From assembly GCA_006969625.1 (NCBI GenBank), contig CP030885.1:3421430-3485429 (forward strand): a DNA stretch of 64,000 nt. Direction: 5' to 3'. Under the pieces are notes generated by a model, which saw nothing but the letters and a program-made list of their open reading frames with translations, searched no databases and was not told where the DNA came from. Position 1 is the first letter of the stretch. Every line of letters begins with the position of its first letter. Origin of the DNA: Rhodospirillaceae bacterium (GTDB lineage: Bacteria > Pseudomonadota > Alphaproteobacteria > Kiloniellales > DSM-21159). Shown in pieces: positions 29,912-38,393 of the stretch. The translations under genes were made by a program, and so were the position numbers.

Positions 29912-31096
29912 TCAGTCGAAAGAGGGGTAGATGCGGCGCACGTTGTCGGTCGCGATCATGCGCACGATGCGCTCGGCCTCGCGGGCGTTGCAGTGGCCGC
30001 GGGCGATCCAGTCGTCGAGGATGCGCGCCAGGTGCTGCCGGAACAGGCGCGACTGCATGTAGTAGAATTCGGCCACGCCGAACGCGTCGGAGCTGTAGAG
30101 CTGCTTGGTGAAGGGCGCCAGCTCCAGCGCCTCTTCCAGGATGCGCCCCGACATGGCACCGGTGTAGTTCATCACCACACCGATGTCGAAGTAGACGTTC
30201 GGGAAGACCTCGGCGAGGTAGCCGGCGTTCCGGTGGAACGGATAGCAGTGCAGCAGCAGGATATCGACGCCGATATCGTCCATCGCCTGCAGGTAGTCGC
30301 TCAGCAGCGTGGGGTCGTTCAGGTGCAGGCGCAGGTCGCGGTCGCCGAAGCCGACGTGGAACTGGATCGGCAGGCCGCGCGAGCGGGCCAGCTCGGCGCC
30401 GACCCACAGCCCGTGGCGCAACAGCACCGGGTCGTCCATGCGGTGGCGGCCGCTCGCCTCGCCGCGCGCCAGCCAGCGGCCGGCCGCCTCGGTCACCTCC
30501 GTGGCGCTCGGGGGCGTCGGATCGATCGCGAAGCCACCGCGGTAGCCGAGGATCGACTTGAGCCCGACCGCCTCGCGGCAGCGCGCCTCCAGTTCCGCGG
30601 CGAAGGCCGCCGCGAAGCCCTCGCCCGACGTGCCGCGGCGCGCCACCTCCTCGGCCACCGCCTCGATGCGTACCACCTCGTGCGCCGGGATGCCGCTGAC
30701 CTCGTGCATCTGCGGCGGCGTCATGATGTCGTCGCCGCGAAACCCGGTATCGATCAGCATGCGCTCCAGCCCGGCGGCCTGCAGGAACCGCCGGTTGACT
30801 TCGGGGCCGCCGAGCTCGGCACGGCGCGCCATGTAGTCTTCGGGCGCACAGAAGGGGTCAAGGTCGAGCAGCGGCGGGCAAACGGCGCGCAGGCTGAGGC
30901 CGACCGGCGCGTCGAAGTGCGTCGTCCCCTTCGGCGCGGCAACGAAGCTCTCGCTGATCATCGTCTCGAAGACCGCCCGCTCGACCGTCTGGGGCACGAG
31001 GCCGTGGCAATGATGGTCGATCAGCCCGATCTCCGCGGCCAGGGACGGCCCCTCGGACGGTCGCGCGGCGTCGGTGGGCTGTATTGCGGTCGACAT
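29912..31096 (-). CDS. Amidohydrolase-2 family metal hydrolase (FluG N-domain-like)
   Basis: 394 residues, ATG at 31096 after GGGGAGAGCG. The TIM-barrel metal ligands are recognisable: LIDHHCHG (His29 and His31) after the first strand, FHVGFGDRD and LLHCYPFHRNAG in the middle, and YSSDAFG with the metal Asp near residue 340. This is the amidohydrolase-2 type (PF04909). The adjacent upstream gene encodes a glutamine-synthetase-like enzyme. In fungal FluG and plant nodulin/GS proteins an amidohydrolase of this type is fused N-terminally to such a ligase, so the pair probably acts together on a gamma-glutamyl amide or related compound. Active-site residues are seen; substrate is inferred only. 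Confidence 0.85.
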   Translation of the reverse strand: MSTAIQPTDAARPSEGPSLAAEIGLIDHHCHGLVPQTVERAVFETMISESFVAAPKGTTHFDAPVGLSLRAVCPPLLDLDPFCAPEDYMARRAELGGPEVNRRFLQAAGLERMLIDTGFRGDDIMTPPQMHEVSGIPAHEVVRIEAVAEEVARRGTSGEGFAAAFAAELEARCREAVGLKSILGYRGGFAIDPTPPSATEVTEAAGRWLARGEASGRHRMDDPVLLRHGLWVGAELARSRGLPIQFHVGFGDRDLRLHLNDPTLLSDYLQAMDDIGVDILLLHCYPFHRNAGYLAEVFPNVYFDIGVVMNYTGAMSGRILEEALELAPFTKQLYSSDAFGVAEFYYMQSRLFRQHLARILDDWIARGHCNAREAERIVRMIATDNVRRIYPSFD

Positions 31097-31139
31097 GCTC
31101 TTCGCTCTCCCCTCGGATGCGAGTTCGGCCGGCGGCCGG

Positions 31140-32468
31140 TCAGTAGGCGTTGGCGTACTTGGCGAGCAGTTCCGGCTCGCCGAGCCCGGCGGTCATCTCC
31201 AGCTCCTTGCGCTTGACCGCGACGAAGACCTCGCGCAGGCGCGGCGGCAACCAGCCGGCCGCCGCCGTGTCGGCTTCGAGCGCTTCCAGCGCCGCCTCCA
31301 GGCTGCCCGGCAAGGCGACGATGCCCTGGGCTTCGCGCTCCTGCGGGCTCAAGTCGTCGGGGTCGCGGCCGACCAGCGGCGGCGGCGCAAGGCCGTCGCG
31401 GATGCCGCGCAGGCCGGCGTGCACCAGCATGCCGAGGGCGAGGTAGGGGCTGCAGGTCGAATCGATCGGCCGGTACTCCAGGTGCAGACCCGTGGCCTCG
31501 GCGTCGCCGCTGTGCCGGCGCGGTTCGACGATACGCAGGCCGGCCTCGCGGTTGGACCCGCCGAGACAGGCGTAGCCGCTGCTCCAATGGTGCGGGCCGA
31601 TGCGCTTGTAGGACACGGGCGCCGGGGCGGTGATCGCGCAGAGCGCCGGCATGTGCGCGACGACGCCGGCGGCGAAGGCGGCCGCCGTCGCGCTGAGGCC
31701 GCCGTGGCCGGCCGGGTCGTGGGTCGCCGGCCGCCCCTCGGCGTCGAGGAAGCTGAAGTGCAGGTGCGCGCCGTTGCCCGGCACGCCGAGCGCTGTCAGC
31801 GGCGAGAGGCTGGCGTGTAGCCCGTGCCGCCGTGCGACCTCGCGGATCGTCTCGCGCATGACGACGATGCGGTCGGCGGCGGCCAGCCCTTCGGTCGGCG
31901 CGCAGCAGATCTCGAACTGGCTGGTGCCGAACTCGGGCTCGAAGGTCTCCGGCTCCACGCCCGCCTGCACGAGAGCGGCGATGGCGGCGCGGCCGAAAGC
32001 GCCCCCGGCCTGGAAGGCGCCGAGGGAAAACGGCGGCGTGCCGCGCAGCGGGATCCCGTTCAGCGCGAACTCCAATTCGGTGGCGGCGCGCAGGCGTAGT
32101 CCGGTCTCGGCCTCCAGCCGCTGCAAGGCGTCGCGCAGGAAGCCGCGGGTGCAGCAGTCCCACGGGCTACCGTCCGCCTCGAGGCCGTCGCACAGCACGA
32201 AGGACAGCGGTGCGCCGCCGTCGGGATCGGGCACGAGCACCTGGGTGTCCAGGTCCGGCGTCATGTGCGCCTCGCCGACGGGGCCCCAGGGATTGTCGGC
32301 GATGTCGTCGAAGGGCGTCAGGGCCTGGCCGGCCTTGGCCCAGTTGATGCCCTTGCGGCTGCGCTCGTCCAGCGCTTCCAGCGGCACGCCGCGGCCGCGC
32401 GTCAGACCGACCAGGTCGTTCCAGGCCAGCAGGACCAAGTCATGGGCGGCCTCGCCGTGCGTCGTCAT
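31140..32468 (-). CDS. Glutamine-synthetase-like (type I fold) gamma-glutamyl ligase
   Basis: 442 residues from the ATG at 32468, which overlaps the stop of the regulator gene as ATGA. Family blocks seen: the beta-grasp N-domain, ATELEFAL and EPEFGTSQFEI (metal-binding Glu residues), GNGAHLHFSF (the ammonium/ATP region), SYKRIGPHHWSSGYACLGGSNREAGLRI and LEYRPIDSTCSPYLAL (glutamate and phosphate binding, RxxD region). The ATP-site sequences differ from housekeeping GlnA, and there is no adenylylation-tyrosine motif, so it belongs with gamma-glutamylamide or gamma-glutamylpolyamine synthetases, such as PuuA and FluG C-domains. Likely reaction: ATP-dependent joining of glutamate to an amine. Operon context with an amidohydrolase and a Liv-type importer suggests catabolic use of an amine. 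Confidence 0.88.
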   Translation of the reverse strand: MTTHGEAAHDLVLLAWNDLVGLTRGRGVPLEALDERSRKGINWAKAGQALTPFDDIADNPWGPVGEAHMTPDLDTQVLVPDPDGGAPLSFVLCDGLEADGSPWDCCTRGFLRDALQRLEAETGLRLRAATELEFALNGIPLRGTPPFSLGAFQAGGAFGRAAIAALVQAGVEPETFEPEFGTSQFEICCAPTEGLAAADRIVVMRETIREVARRHGLHASLSPLTALGVPGNGAHLHFSFLDAEGRPATHDPAGHGGLSATAAAFAAGVVAHMPALCAITAPAPVSYKRIGPHHWSSGYACLGGSNREAGLRIVEPRRHSGDAEATGLHLEYRPIDSTCSPYLALGMLVHAGLRGIRDGLAPPPLVGRDPDDLSPQEREAQGIVALPGSLEAALEALEADTAAAGWLPPRLREVFVAVKRKELEMTAGLGEPELLAKYANAY

Positions 32469-33499
32469 GAATCCCCCTTCTTGCGGCGCGCATCGCGCGC
32501 TGCCTCTGTCTCGTCCCGCCGATCCGGCGACGGATCCAGCACCGCGCCGGCCTGCAGCTCGTCGAAGCGCTGTAGCCGGGCCTGCGGCCGGTCGCCCAGC
32601 CGCTCGATCAGGCCGAGGATCAAGGTTTCCACCAGCGCCAACCCGCCGACCATGCTGCCCAGCGGCGACAGCCCGCCGACCGAGGCGGCCAGCACGTGGT
32701 CGGCATGCTCGGCCGCTGGCGACATCCAGGGGTCGGTGACGAGCACCACCTTCGCGCCGTTGTCCGCCGCCAGCCGCGCGGCGCGCGCCATGTCCGGCTG
32801 GTAGCGGCGGAAGTCGAAGAGGACCAGCACGTCGCCCTTGCGCATGTCGAGCAAAGCCTCGGCGATGCCCTGGCTGTCGCCCTGATAGACGGTCGTGTTG
32901 GGCCGCAGCAGATGCAGGTCGGCGCGCAGCGCTTCGGCCAGGACACGGCTGTAGCGCCCACCGATGCACAGGATGCGGCGCTTCGGCTCGGCCAGCAGCG
33001 CGACGGCGGAGTCCACCTCGGTTGCCGCCAGCGACCCGAAGGTCTCGTCCAGGCCGTTGCGGAAGGTCTCCAGCGCCACCTCGAGCCGGGAGCCCAGGCT
33101 CAGCTCCGCCCGGGCCTCGCCGTAGCGCGACAGCGGCGAGCGGAAGCGCTCGGCCACCTCCTGCCGCAGGCTCGCCTGCAGCTCGCTGTGGCCGGAAAAC
33201 CCCAGCTTGCTGGCGAAGCGCACCACGGTCGGGTTGCTGACGTGCGCCTCGGCGGCGAGTTCGGCGACCGTGCCGAGGCCGACCATCGGATACTTGGCGA
33301 GAATGGTACGCCCGACCTTGCGCTCGGCCGGCGTCATCGCCTCCATGGCCTGACGGATACGCGTGGCGACGGAGGCCGCGACGTGGTCCGGCACGGGCTC
33401 CGCCGCCGCCGACCTGCCTCGCCGCGGGCGGGCGCCTTCCCCGTCGCCCGGTCGACGACGCTTCTTATGCTGGTTGGCTCGGTGCAGCGGCATGGGCAC
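32465..33499 (-). CDS. MurR/RpiR-family transcriptional regulator (HTH + SIS)
   Basis: 344 residues. The N-terminal 35 residues are basic and low-complexity. Residues about 50-125 form the RpiR HTH (MTPAERKVGRTILAKYP, AEAHVSNPTVVRFASKLGF). Residues about 155-290 are a SIS sugar-isomerase-like ligand domain (ILCIGGRYSRVLAEALR, LVLFDFRRYQPD, VVLVTDPWMSP). Such regulators respond to phosphosugars or, in alphaproteobacteria, often to other small metabolites. It heads the minus-strand operon and is divergent from the Liv-type transporter; an inverted repeat in the shared intergenic region is a candidate operator. The start could also be the ATG two codons downstream. Confidence 0.9.
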   Translation of the reverse strand: MPMPLHRANQHKKRRRPGDGEGARPRRGRSAAAEPVPDHVAASVATRIRQAMEAMTPAERKVGRTILAKYPMVGLGTVAELAAEAHVSNPTVVRFASKLGFSGHSELQASLRQEVAERFRSPLSRYGEARAELSLGSRLEVALETFRNGLDETFGSLAATEVDSAVALLAEPKRRILCIGGRYSRVLAEALRADLHLLRPNTTVYQGDSQGIAEALLDMRKGDVLVLFDFRRYQPDMARAARLAADNGAKVVLVTDPWMSPAAEHADHVLAASVGGLSPLGSMVGGLALVETLILGLIERLGDRPQARLQRFDELQAGAVLDPSPDRRDETEAARDARRKKGDS

Positions 33500-33530
33500 G
33501 GATCACCCCTCTTGGAGGCTCGATGCGCTG

Positions 33531-33572
33531 GAAAATTCATTACAAAGCCACCCATCAGGTGCAATGATTTTC
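33531..33572. promoter_or_regulatory. Candidate RpiR operator: inverted repeat GAAAATTCATT / AATGATTTTC
   Basis: The left arm GAAAATTCATT (33531-33541) and right arm AATGATTTTC (33563-33572) are inverted copies differing by one inserted base, separated by 21 bases. They lie in the AT-rich middle of the divergent region between the RpiR regulator and the Liv-type transporter, where the surrounding DNA is very GC-rich. Position and symmetry suit a regulator site or looped pair of half sites. This is inference. Confidence 0.45.
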
Positions 33573-33680
33573 TGAAGATTGACACGTCTTCGTGCGCCGC
33601 CTAACGTTTTCCGGCATCCTGTCCCGAGGGTCTTTCGGCGTTTCCCTGGCACGCAGCCAATCGAGCGGGGGTTGGCGACG

Positions 33681-35573
33681 GTGAAACGAGCAGCGCGGCA
33701 TCCGTTGCCCTTTGCGCCGACTTTCGCCCGCGACCTCTTTGGCGCGGGTGTCCTCCTGGTGCCGCTCGCCTTGGTGGCGCTGGCCGCCCAGGTCAGCAGC
33801 GACGGCGCACTGGTCAGCGCGGCGACGCTGATGCTGATCAGTCTGATCGCCGTCGCCGGCGTCCAGGTCTACTCCGGCAACAGTGGCGTGATCAGCTTCG
33901 GGCACGTCGCCTTCATGGGCCTTGGCGCCTACTTCGCCGCCTGGCTGACCCTGCCGAGTTCGATGAAGGCGCGCATGCTGCCGGACCTGCCGGCCCTGCT
34001 GTCCGGGGCCGAGTTGGACATGCTCGTCGCCGTGTTTCCCGCCGTCGCGGCCGTCGCCTGCGCGGCGCTGGCGGTCGGCTTGACGATCGCCCGGCTGGAC
34101 GGCGCGGCCGGGGCGATCGCCACGCTCGGTCTGCTGGTCATCGTCTACAGCCTGCTGATCGGCGCGCAGGGACTGACGCGCGGCAGCCAGGCGCTGTTCG
34201 GGCTGCCGCTGTCCGTCGATCTCTGGACTGCCTTCGTCTGCGCCGCCGTGGCTGTCGTCCTGGCGCGCCTCTATCGCGGCTCCAACGCCGGGCTGCAGTT
34301 GCGCGCCTCGCGCGAGGACGAGCCGGCGGCCCTGGCGTGCGGCATCGATGTGGTGCGCCGGCGCCTGGGCGCCTGGGTGCTGAGCGCCGCCCTCGCCGGC
34401 CTGGCCGGGGTGCTGTACGGCCATTACCTCGGGGTGCTGACCCCGCGCGCCTTCTACTTCAATATGACCTTCTCGCTGCTGGCGATGCTGATCGTCGGCG
34501 GCATGACGACCGTGACCGGTGCGGTCGCCGGCACCTTCGTCGTCTCGCTGATCGTCGAGGGGCTGCGTCGGTTCGAGCAGGTCGGCACGATCGGCGGCGT
34601 GACGATGCCCGAGCTGCACGGCCTGACGACGATCGGCCTGAGCGTCGCGATCCTGGCCGTCATGTACAAGCTGCGCAGCGGCCTGACCGGCTACCTGGAG
34701 ATCGACGAACGCTGGCGCCGCGCCAGAGCGGGGCGCGCGACCGTCGGCGCCGCCGCGCCGACGCCTGCCGACAGCGCCGGGACGAGCGGCACCGGCATCG
34801 CGTGCCGCGGTCTGGTCAAGCGCTTCGGCGGCGTGACGGCCGTCGCCGACGTCTCGCTGGACCTGCGCCCGGGCGAGATCCTCGGCCTGATCGGACCGAA
34901 CGGCGCGGGCAAGTCGACGCTGCTGGCGCTGGTCAGCGGCACCCTGACGCCGAGCGGCGGGAAGGTGGCCATCGACGAGACCGACGTCACCGGCTGGCCT
35001 TCCTACCGAATCGCACGCTGCGGCTTGGCGCGCACCTTCCAGAACATCCGCCTGTTCCAGCATCTGTCGGTGCGCGAGAACGTCGAGGTCGCGGCCACGC
35101 TCAACGCCGCGGGCGCCATCGATCCGCGCGCCGAGGCGGCACCGGCCGTCGACGCGCTGCTCGCGCGCTTCGACCTGGCCGAGCTTGCCGGGCGGCCGGC
35201 CGGCACACTCGCCTACGGCCCGCAGCGGCGCCTGGAGATCGCGCGCGCGGCGGCGATGCGCCCGCGCTATCTGCTGCTCGACGAGCCGGCGGCGGGCATG
35301 AACCAGACGGAATCCGACGCCTTGCTGCGCATGTTGCAGGCGCTGCGCGCGGAAACCGGCATCGGTCTGCTGGTCGTCGACCACGATCTTCGGCTGATCA
35401 TGCGGCTGTGCGAGCGCGTGGTCGTCATGAACAAGGGTCGGGTCATCGCCGAAGGGCCGCCGGAGACGGTTCAGACCGACCCGAATGTCGTCGAGGCCTA
35501 CCTCGGACGACGCGCACGCGGAGGCGCCTCCGCGGCGGAGGATAGGGCCGAAACGGCTTCATCCCAGGAGTAG
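33681..35573 (+). CDS. Branched-chain-amino-acid-type ABC transporter, LivM permease fused to LivG ATPase
   Basis: 630 residues from a GTG at 33681 (GGGGG upstream); the frame is open to a TTG at 33579, so the start is uncertain. Residues about 20-340 are a LivM-type permease with 8-9 hydrophobic segments (NSGVISFGHVAFMGLGAY, GLLVIVYSLL, and the inner-membrane loop RASREDEPAALACGID). Residues about 375-620 are the LivG-type ATPase: Walker A GPNGAGKST (about 405), signature YGPQRRLEIARA (about 512), Walker B YLLLDEPAAGMN, then the switch His in VVDHDLRLIM. The fusion replaces the usual separate livM and livG genes. It is followed by the binding protein, livF and livH, completing one importer. 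Substrate may be an amino acid, amide or betaine. Confidence 0.9.
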   Translation: MKRAARHPLPFAPTFARDLFGAGVLLVPLALVALAAQVSSDGALVSAATLMLISLIAVAGVQVYSGNSGVISFGHVAFMGLGAYFAAWLTLPSSMKARMLPDLPALLSGAELDMLVAVFPAVAAVACAALAVGLTIARLDGAAGAIATLGLLVIVYSLLIGAQGLTRGSQALFGLPLSVDLWTAFVCAAVAVVLARLYRGSNAGLQLRASREDEPAALACGIDVVRRRLGAWVLSAALAGLAGVLYGHYLGVLTPRAFYFNMTFSLLAMLIVGGMTTVTGAVAGTFVVSLIVEGLRRFEQVGTIGGVTMPELHGLTTIGLSVAILAVMYKLRSGLTGYLEIDERWRRARAGRATVGAAAPTPADSAGTSGTGIACRGLVKRFGGVTAVADVSLDLRPGEILGLIGPNGAGKSTLLALVSGTLTPSGGKVAIDETDVTGWPSYRIARCGLARTFQNIRLFQHLSVRENVEVAATLNAAGAIDPRAEAAPAVDALLARFDLAELAGRPAGTLAYGPQRRLEIARAAAMRPRYLLLDEPAAGMNQTESDALLRMLQALRAETGIGLLVVDHDLRLIMRLCERVVVMNKGRVIAEGPPETVQTDPNVVEAYLGRRARGGASAAEDRAETASSQE

Positions 35574-35595
35574 ACGCGAACAGGGAGTGAGGATC

Positions 35596-36762
35596 ATGAG
35601 TCTCAAGAACGCTTTGGCCGCCGCCGCCGTGGCGGCCACCGCCGTCGGTGGGGCCGGCGCTGCCGGTGCCCAGGAGCAGGTGCGGATCGGCTTCGCCGCC
35701 GGCCTGACGGGATATTTGGCCTTCTTCGACGGCATGGTGCGCAACGGCGCCCAGATGGCCGTCGACGAGATCAACGCGCAGGGCGGCATCGCCGGTCAGT
35801 GGCCGATCGAGTTCATCGTGCGCGACATGCGCTCCGACGCGGCGGCCGCCGCCGTGGTGGCGCGCGAACTGGTGGCCGCGGACATTCACGCGATGATTAC
35901 GCCCTGCGACGTCGACCCGGCGATCGCCGCCGGCCAGCTCGCCCAGGCGGCCGAGATCCCGATGATGTCGCCCTGCGCCTCCACGCCGACGCTGCCCGGG
36001 CAGGTCGGCCCCTACATGTTCAACCTGAAGACGGCCGACAACCTTCAGGCCACGGTGCTCTCCGAATTCGCCCACGAGCAGGGCTACGAGACGGCCTATG
36101 TGCTGCTCTCCCCGGACACCCCCTACACCGACCTGCTGCCGCGCTACTTCATCCAGGCCTTCGAGGCGTCAGGCGGCGAGGTGCTGGAGGTCGGTACCTA
36201 CGGCTGGGACCAGCAGGACTTCAGCGCCGAGGTGACGGCGATCGCCAACATGGAGCCGCAGCCCGACGTGATCATGACCTCGGCCTACGAGCCGCACTTC
36301 CCCGCCTTCATCACCCAACTGCGCAACGCCGGCGTCGAGATCCCGGTGCTGGGCAGCGACGGCATCGACTCGCCCACCACCCTCGGCCTGGGCGAGGTCG
36401 CCGAAGGCGTCGTCTTCTCGATGGCGGGCTATCCGGCCGAAGGAAGCGAGCTGGAAGCCTTCTATCGCGACTACGAGGAGCGCTTCGGCGAGTACCTGCC
36501 CTTCGCCTTCTCCGCCAGCGGCTACGAGGCGATCATGCTGTTCGCCGAGGCGATCGAGCAGGCCGGTTCGCTGGAGGGCCCGGCGATCCGCGACGCGCTC
36601 GACCGGATCGCCGACTTCCCCGGCGTCACGGGCACCGAGATCACCTACGAGGGCCAAAACCGCGTCGCGCTGCGCGACGTCACCCTGGTGCGGGTCGAAG
36701 GCGGCCAGCAGGTCTTCCTGCGCCAGGTCGCGCCGGACCCGGCCGAGGTGCCGGAGCCGTGA
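35596..36762 (+). CDS. Periplasmic substrate-binding protein of Liv-type ABC transporter
   Basis: 388 residues from the ATG at 35596 (GTGAGG ribosome site), chosen because it opens on a Sec signal peptide: MSLKNALAAA followed by an Ala/Val/Gly-rich core ending AGAQEQ near residue 28. The mature protein starts VRIGFAAGLTGYLAFFDGMV and has NGAQMAVDEINAQGGIAGQ, the standard opening of type I periplasmic binding proteins of the LivJ/LivK/AmiC group. It lies between the fused permease-ATPase and livF. It captures the ligand for this importer; related proteins bind branched-chain amino acids, amides, urea or aromatic compounds, and the ligand here is not predictable. Confidence 0.9.
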   Translation: MSLKNALAAAAVAATAVGGAGAAGAQEQVRIGFAAGLTGYLAFFDGMVRNGAQMAVDEINAQGGIAGQWPIEFIVRDMRSDAAAAAVVARELVAADIHAMITPCDVDPAIAAGQLAQAAEIPMMSPCASTPTLPGQVGPYMFNLKTADNLQATVLSEFAHEQGYETAYVLLSPDTPYTDLLPRYFIQAFEASGGEVLEVGTYGWDQQDFSAEVTAIANMEPQPDVIMTSAYEPHFPAFITQLRNAGVEIPVLGSDGIDSPTTLGLGEVAEGVVFSMAGYPAEGSELEAFYRDYEERFGEYLPFAFSASGYEAIMLFAEAIEQAGSLEGPAIRDALDRIADFPGVTGTEITYEGQNRVALRDVTLVRVEGGQQVFLRQVAPDPAEVPEP

Positions 36763-36793
36763 TCGGTCGCGACCCGGTCGGCGGATCGCCGGG

Positions 36794-37501
36794 ATGTTGA
36801 GCGTTTCGGGCCTGACCGTCAGCTACGGCGCGGTCCTGGCCCTGCGCGGCGTCTCGCTGGAGGTCGGGCGGGGCGAGTTGGTCGCCCTGCTCGGCCCCAA
36901 CGGTGCCGGCAAGACCTCGACGCTCGGCGCCCTGATGGGGCTGTGCCGCGCCGGCGGGGCGGTGTGCCTCGACGGCGAGGCCCTGCTCGGGCGTGCGCCA
37001 GAGAAGATCGTGCGCCTGGGCATGACCCTGGTTCCCGAGGGCCGGCGCGTGTTCGGCGGCCTGACGGTGGAGGAGAACCTGCGCCTTGGCGGCGCGGTCC
37101 AGCGGGACGAGGCCGCGCGGCGCCGGCAGTACGCGGAGGTCTACGCGCTGTTTCCCGTCCTGGAAGAGCGCAGCGGCCAGCTCGCCGGCTCGCTGTCCGG
37201 CGGCGAGCAGCAGCAGCTGGCGATCGCCCGCGCGCTGATGAGCGGGCCAAGGCTGCTGCTGCTCGACGAGCCTTCGCTCGGCCTGGCGCCGAAGGTGGTC
37301 GATACGATCTTCGGCTTGATCGACCGGCTGCGCGCCAGCGGCCTGACTATCCTGCTGGTCGAGCAGAACGTGGATCGCAGCCTGGAGATCGCCGACCGCG
37401 GCTACGTGCTGGTCGGCGGCGAGATCGTGCTGGCCGGCACCGCCGGCGAGCTGCTGCAATCCCAGGACGTGCAGCGCGCCTACCTGGGCCTTGCGAGCTA
37501 G
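36794..37501 (+). CDS. livF: Liv-type ABC transporter ATPase, LivF family
   Basis: 235 residues, normal for LivF. Walker A GPNGAGKTS at about residues 34-42, the LivF-typical LVPEGRRVFGGLTVEENL, signature LSGGEQQQLAIARAL, Walker B LLLLDEPSLGLAP, and VEQNVDRSLEIADRGYVL instead of a plain H-loop, as usual in LivF. It pairs with the LivG half of the fused gene upstream to energise import. It starts 31 bases after the binding-protein gene and ends 4 bases before livH. Confidence 0.92.
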   Translation: MLSVSGLTVSYGAVLALRGVSLEVGRGELVALLGPNGAGKTSTLGALMGLCRAGGAVCLDGEALLGRAPEKIVRLGMTLVPEGRRVFGGLTVEENLRLGGAVQRDEAARRRQYAEVYALFPVLEERSGQLAGSLSGGEQQQLAIARALMSGPRLLLLDEPSLGLAPKVVDTIFGLIDRLRASGLTILLVEQNVDRSLEIADRGYVLVGGEIVLAGTAGELLQSQDVQRAYLGLAS

Positions 37502-37505
37502 CCCC

Positions 37506-38393
37506 ATGGACATCCTGATCCAGAACCTGATCAACGCGCTGGCGCTGGGTGGCACCTACGCGCTGCTCGCGCTCGGGCTGGCGCTCGTCTTCTCGATCAT
37601 GGGGCTCATCAACCTCGCCCACGGCGAGCTGATGACGATCGGCGCCTACGCGCTCTACTTCATGATCCTCTGGGCCTTTCCATTCTGGCTCGCGCTGGTG
37701 GGAGCGCTGCTCTGCGCGGTGGTCGCCGCCGTGCTGATGGAGCGGGTCGCCTTCCGCCCCGTGCGCGACGCCTCCATGGCGACCATGCTTTTGACCTCCT
37801 TCGCGGTCAGCGCGATCCTGCAGGTCGCCTACCAGAACCTGATCTCGCCGCGGCCGTTGCCGGTGGCCATGCCCTCCTTCCTCGGCGGCGCCGTCGAGAT
37901 CGGCAGCCTGCAGGTCGGCATGATCCAACTGCTCGCCCTCGGCTGCACGGCGGCGCTGCTTTTGCTGCTGGTCTGGGTGTTCCGCTATACGGCCTTCGGC
38001 GTGGCGATGCGCGCGGCGGCCGAGGACTTCGACACCACCCGCCTGATGGGCATCCGCGCCAACGCCCTGTTCGCCGGCGCCTTCGCCCTGTCCGGCCTGC
38101 TGGCCGGCGTCGCGGCCCTCTTCTGGGTCGCCCAGCGCGGCTCGGTCGACCCGCTGATGGGCTTCCTGCCGGTGCTCAAGGCCTTCATCGCCGTGATCGT
38201 CGGCGGCCTCGGCAGCCTGGTGGGCGCGGTCGCCGGCGGCTTCCTGCTCGGCGCGATCGAGATCGCGCTGCGCGCCCTGCTGCCGTCGGACCTGCTGCCC
38301 TATCGCGACGCCCTGTCGCTGCTCCTGATCATCCTCGTGCTGCTGGTTCGCCCGCAGGGCCTCATGGGCCGACGGCGCGAGGGCGTGCGTTAG
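37506..38393 (+). CDS. livH: Liv-type ABC transporter permease, LivH family
   Basis: 295 residues from the ATG at 37506, immediately after the livF stop. About eight transmembrane segments; NLINALALGGTYALLALGLALVFSIMGLINLAHGEL is split over the first two and is the standard LivH opening. The loop RAAAEDFDTTRLMGI is the coupling segment contacting the ATPases. It forms the membrane channel with the LivM half of the fused protein. Its stop overlaps by four bases the stop of the convergent demethylase gene. Confidence 0.92.
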   Translation: MDILIQNLINALALGGTYALLALGLALVFSIMGLINLAHGELMTIGAYALYFMILWAFPFWLALVGALLCAVVAAVLMERVAFRPVRDASMATMLLTSFAVSAILQVAYQNLISPRPLPVAMPSFLGGAVEIGSLQVGMIQLLALGCTAALLLLLVWVFRYTAFGVAMRAAAEDFDTTRLMGIRANALFAGAFALSGLLAGVAALFWVAQRGSVDPLMGFLPVLKAFIAVIVGGLGSLVGAVAGGFLLGAIEIALRALLPSDLLPYRDALSLLLIILVLLVRPQGLMGRRREGVR

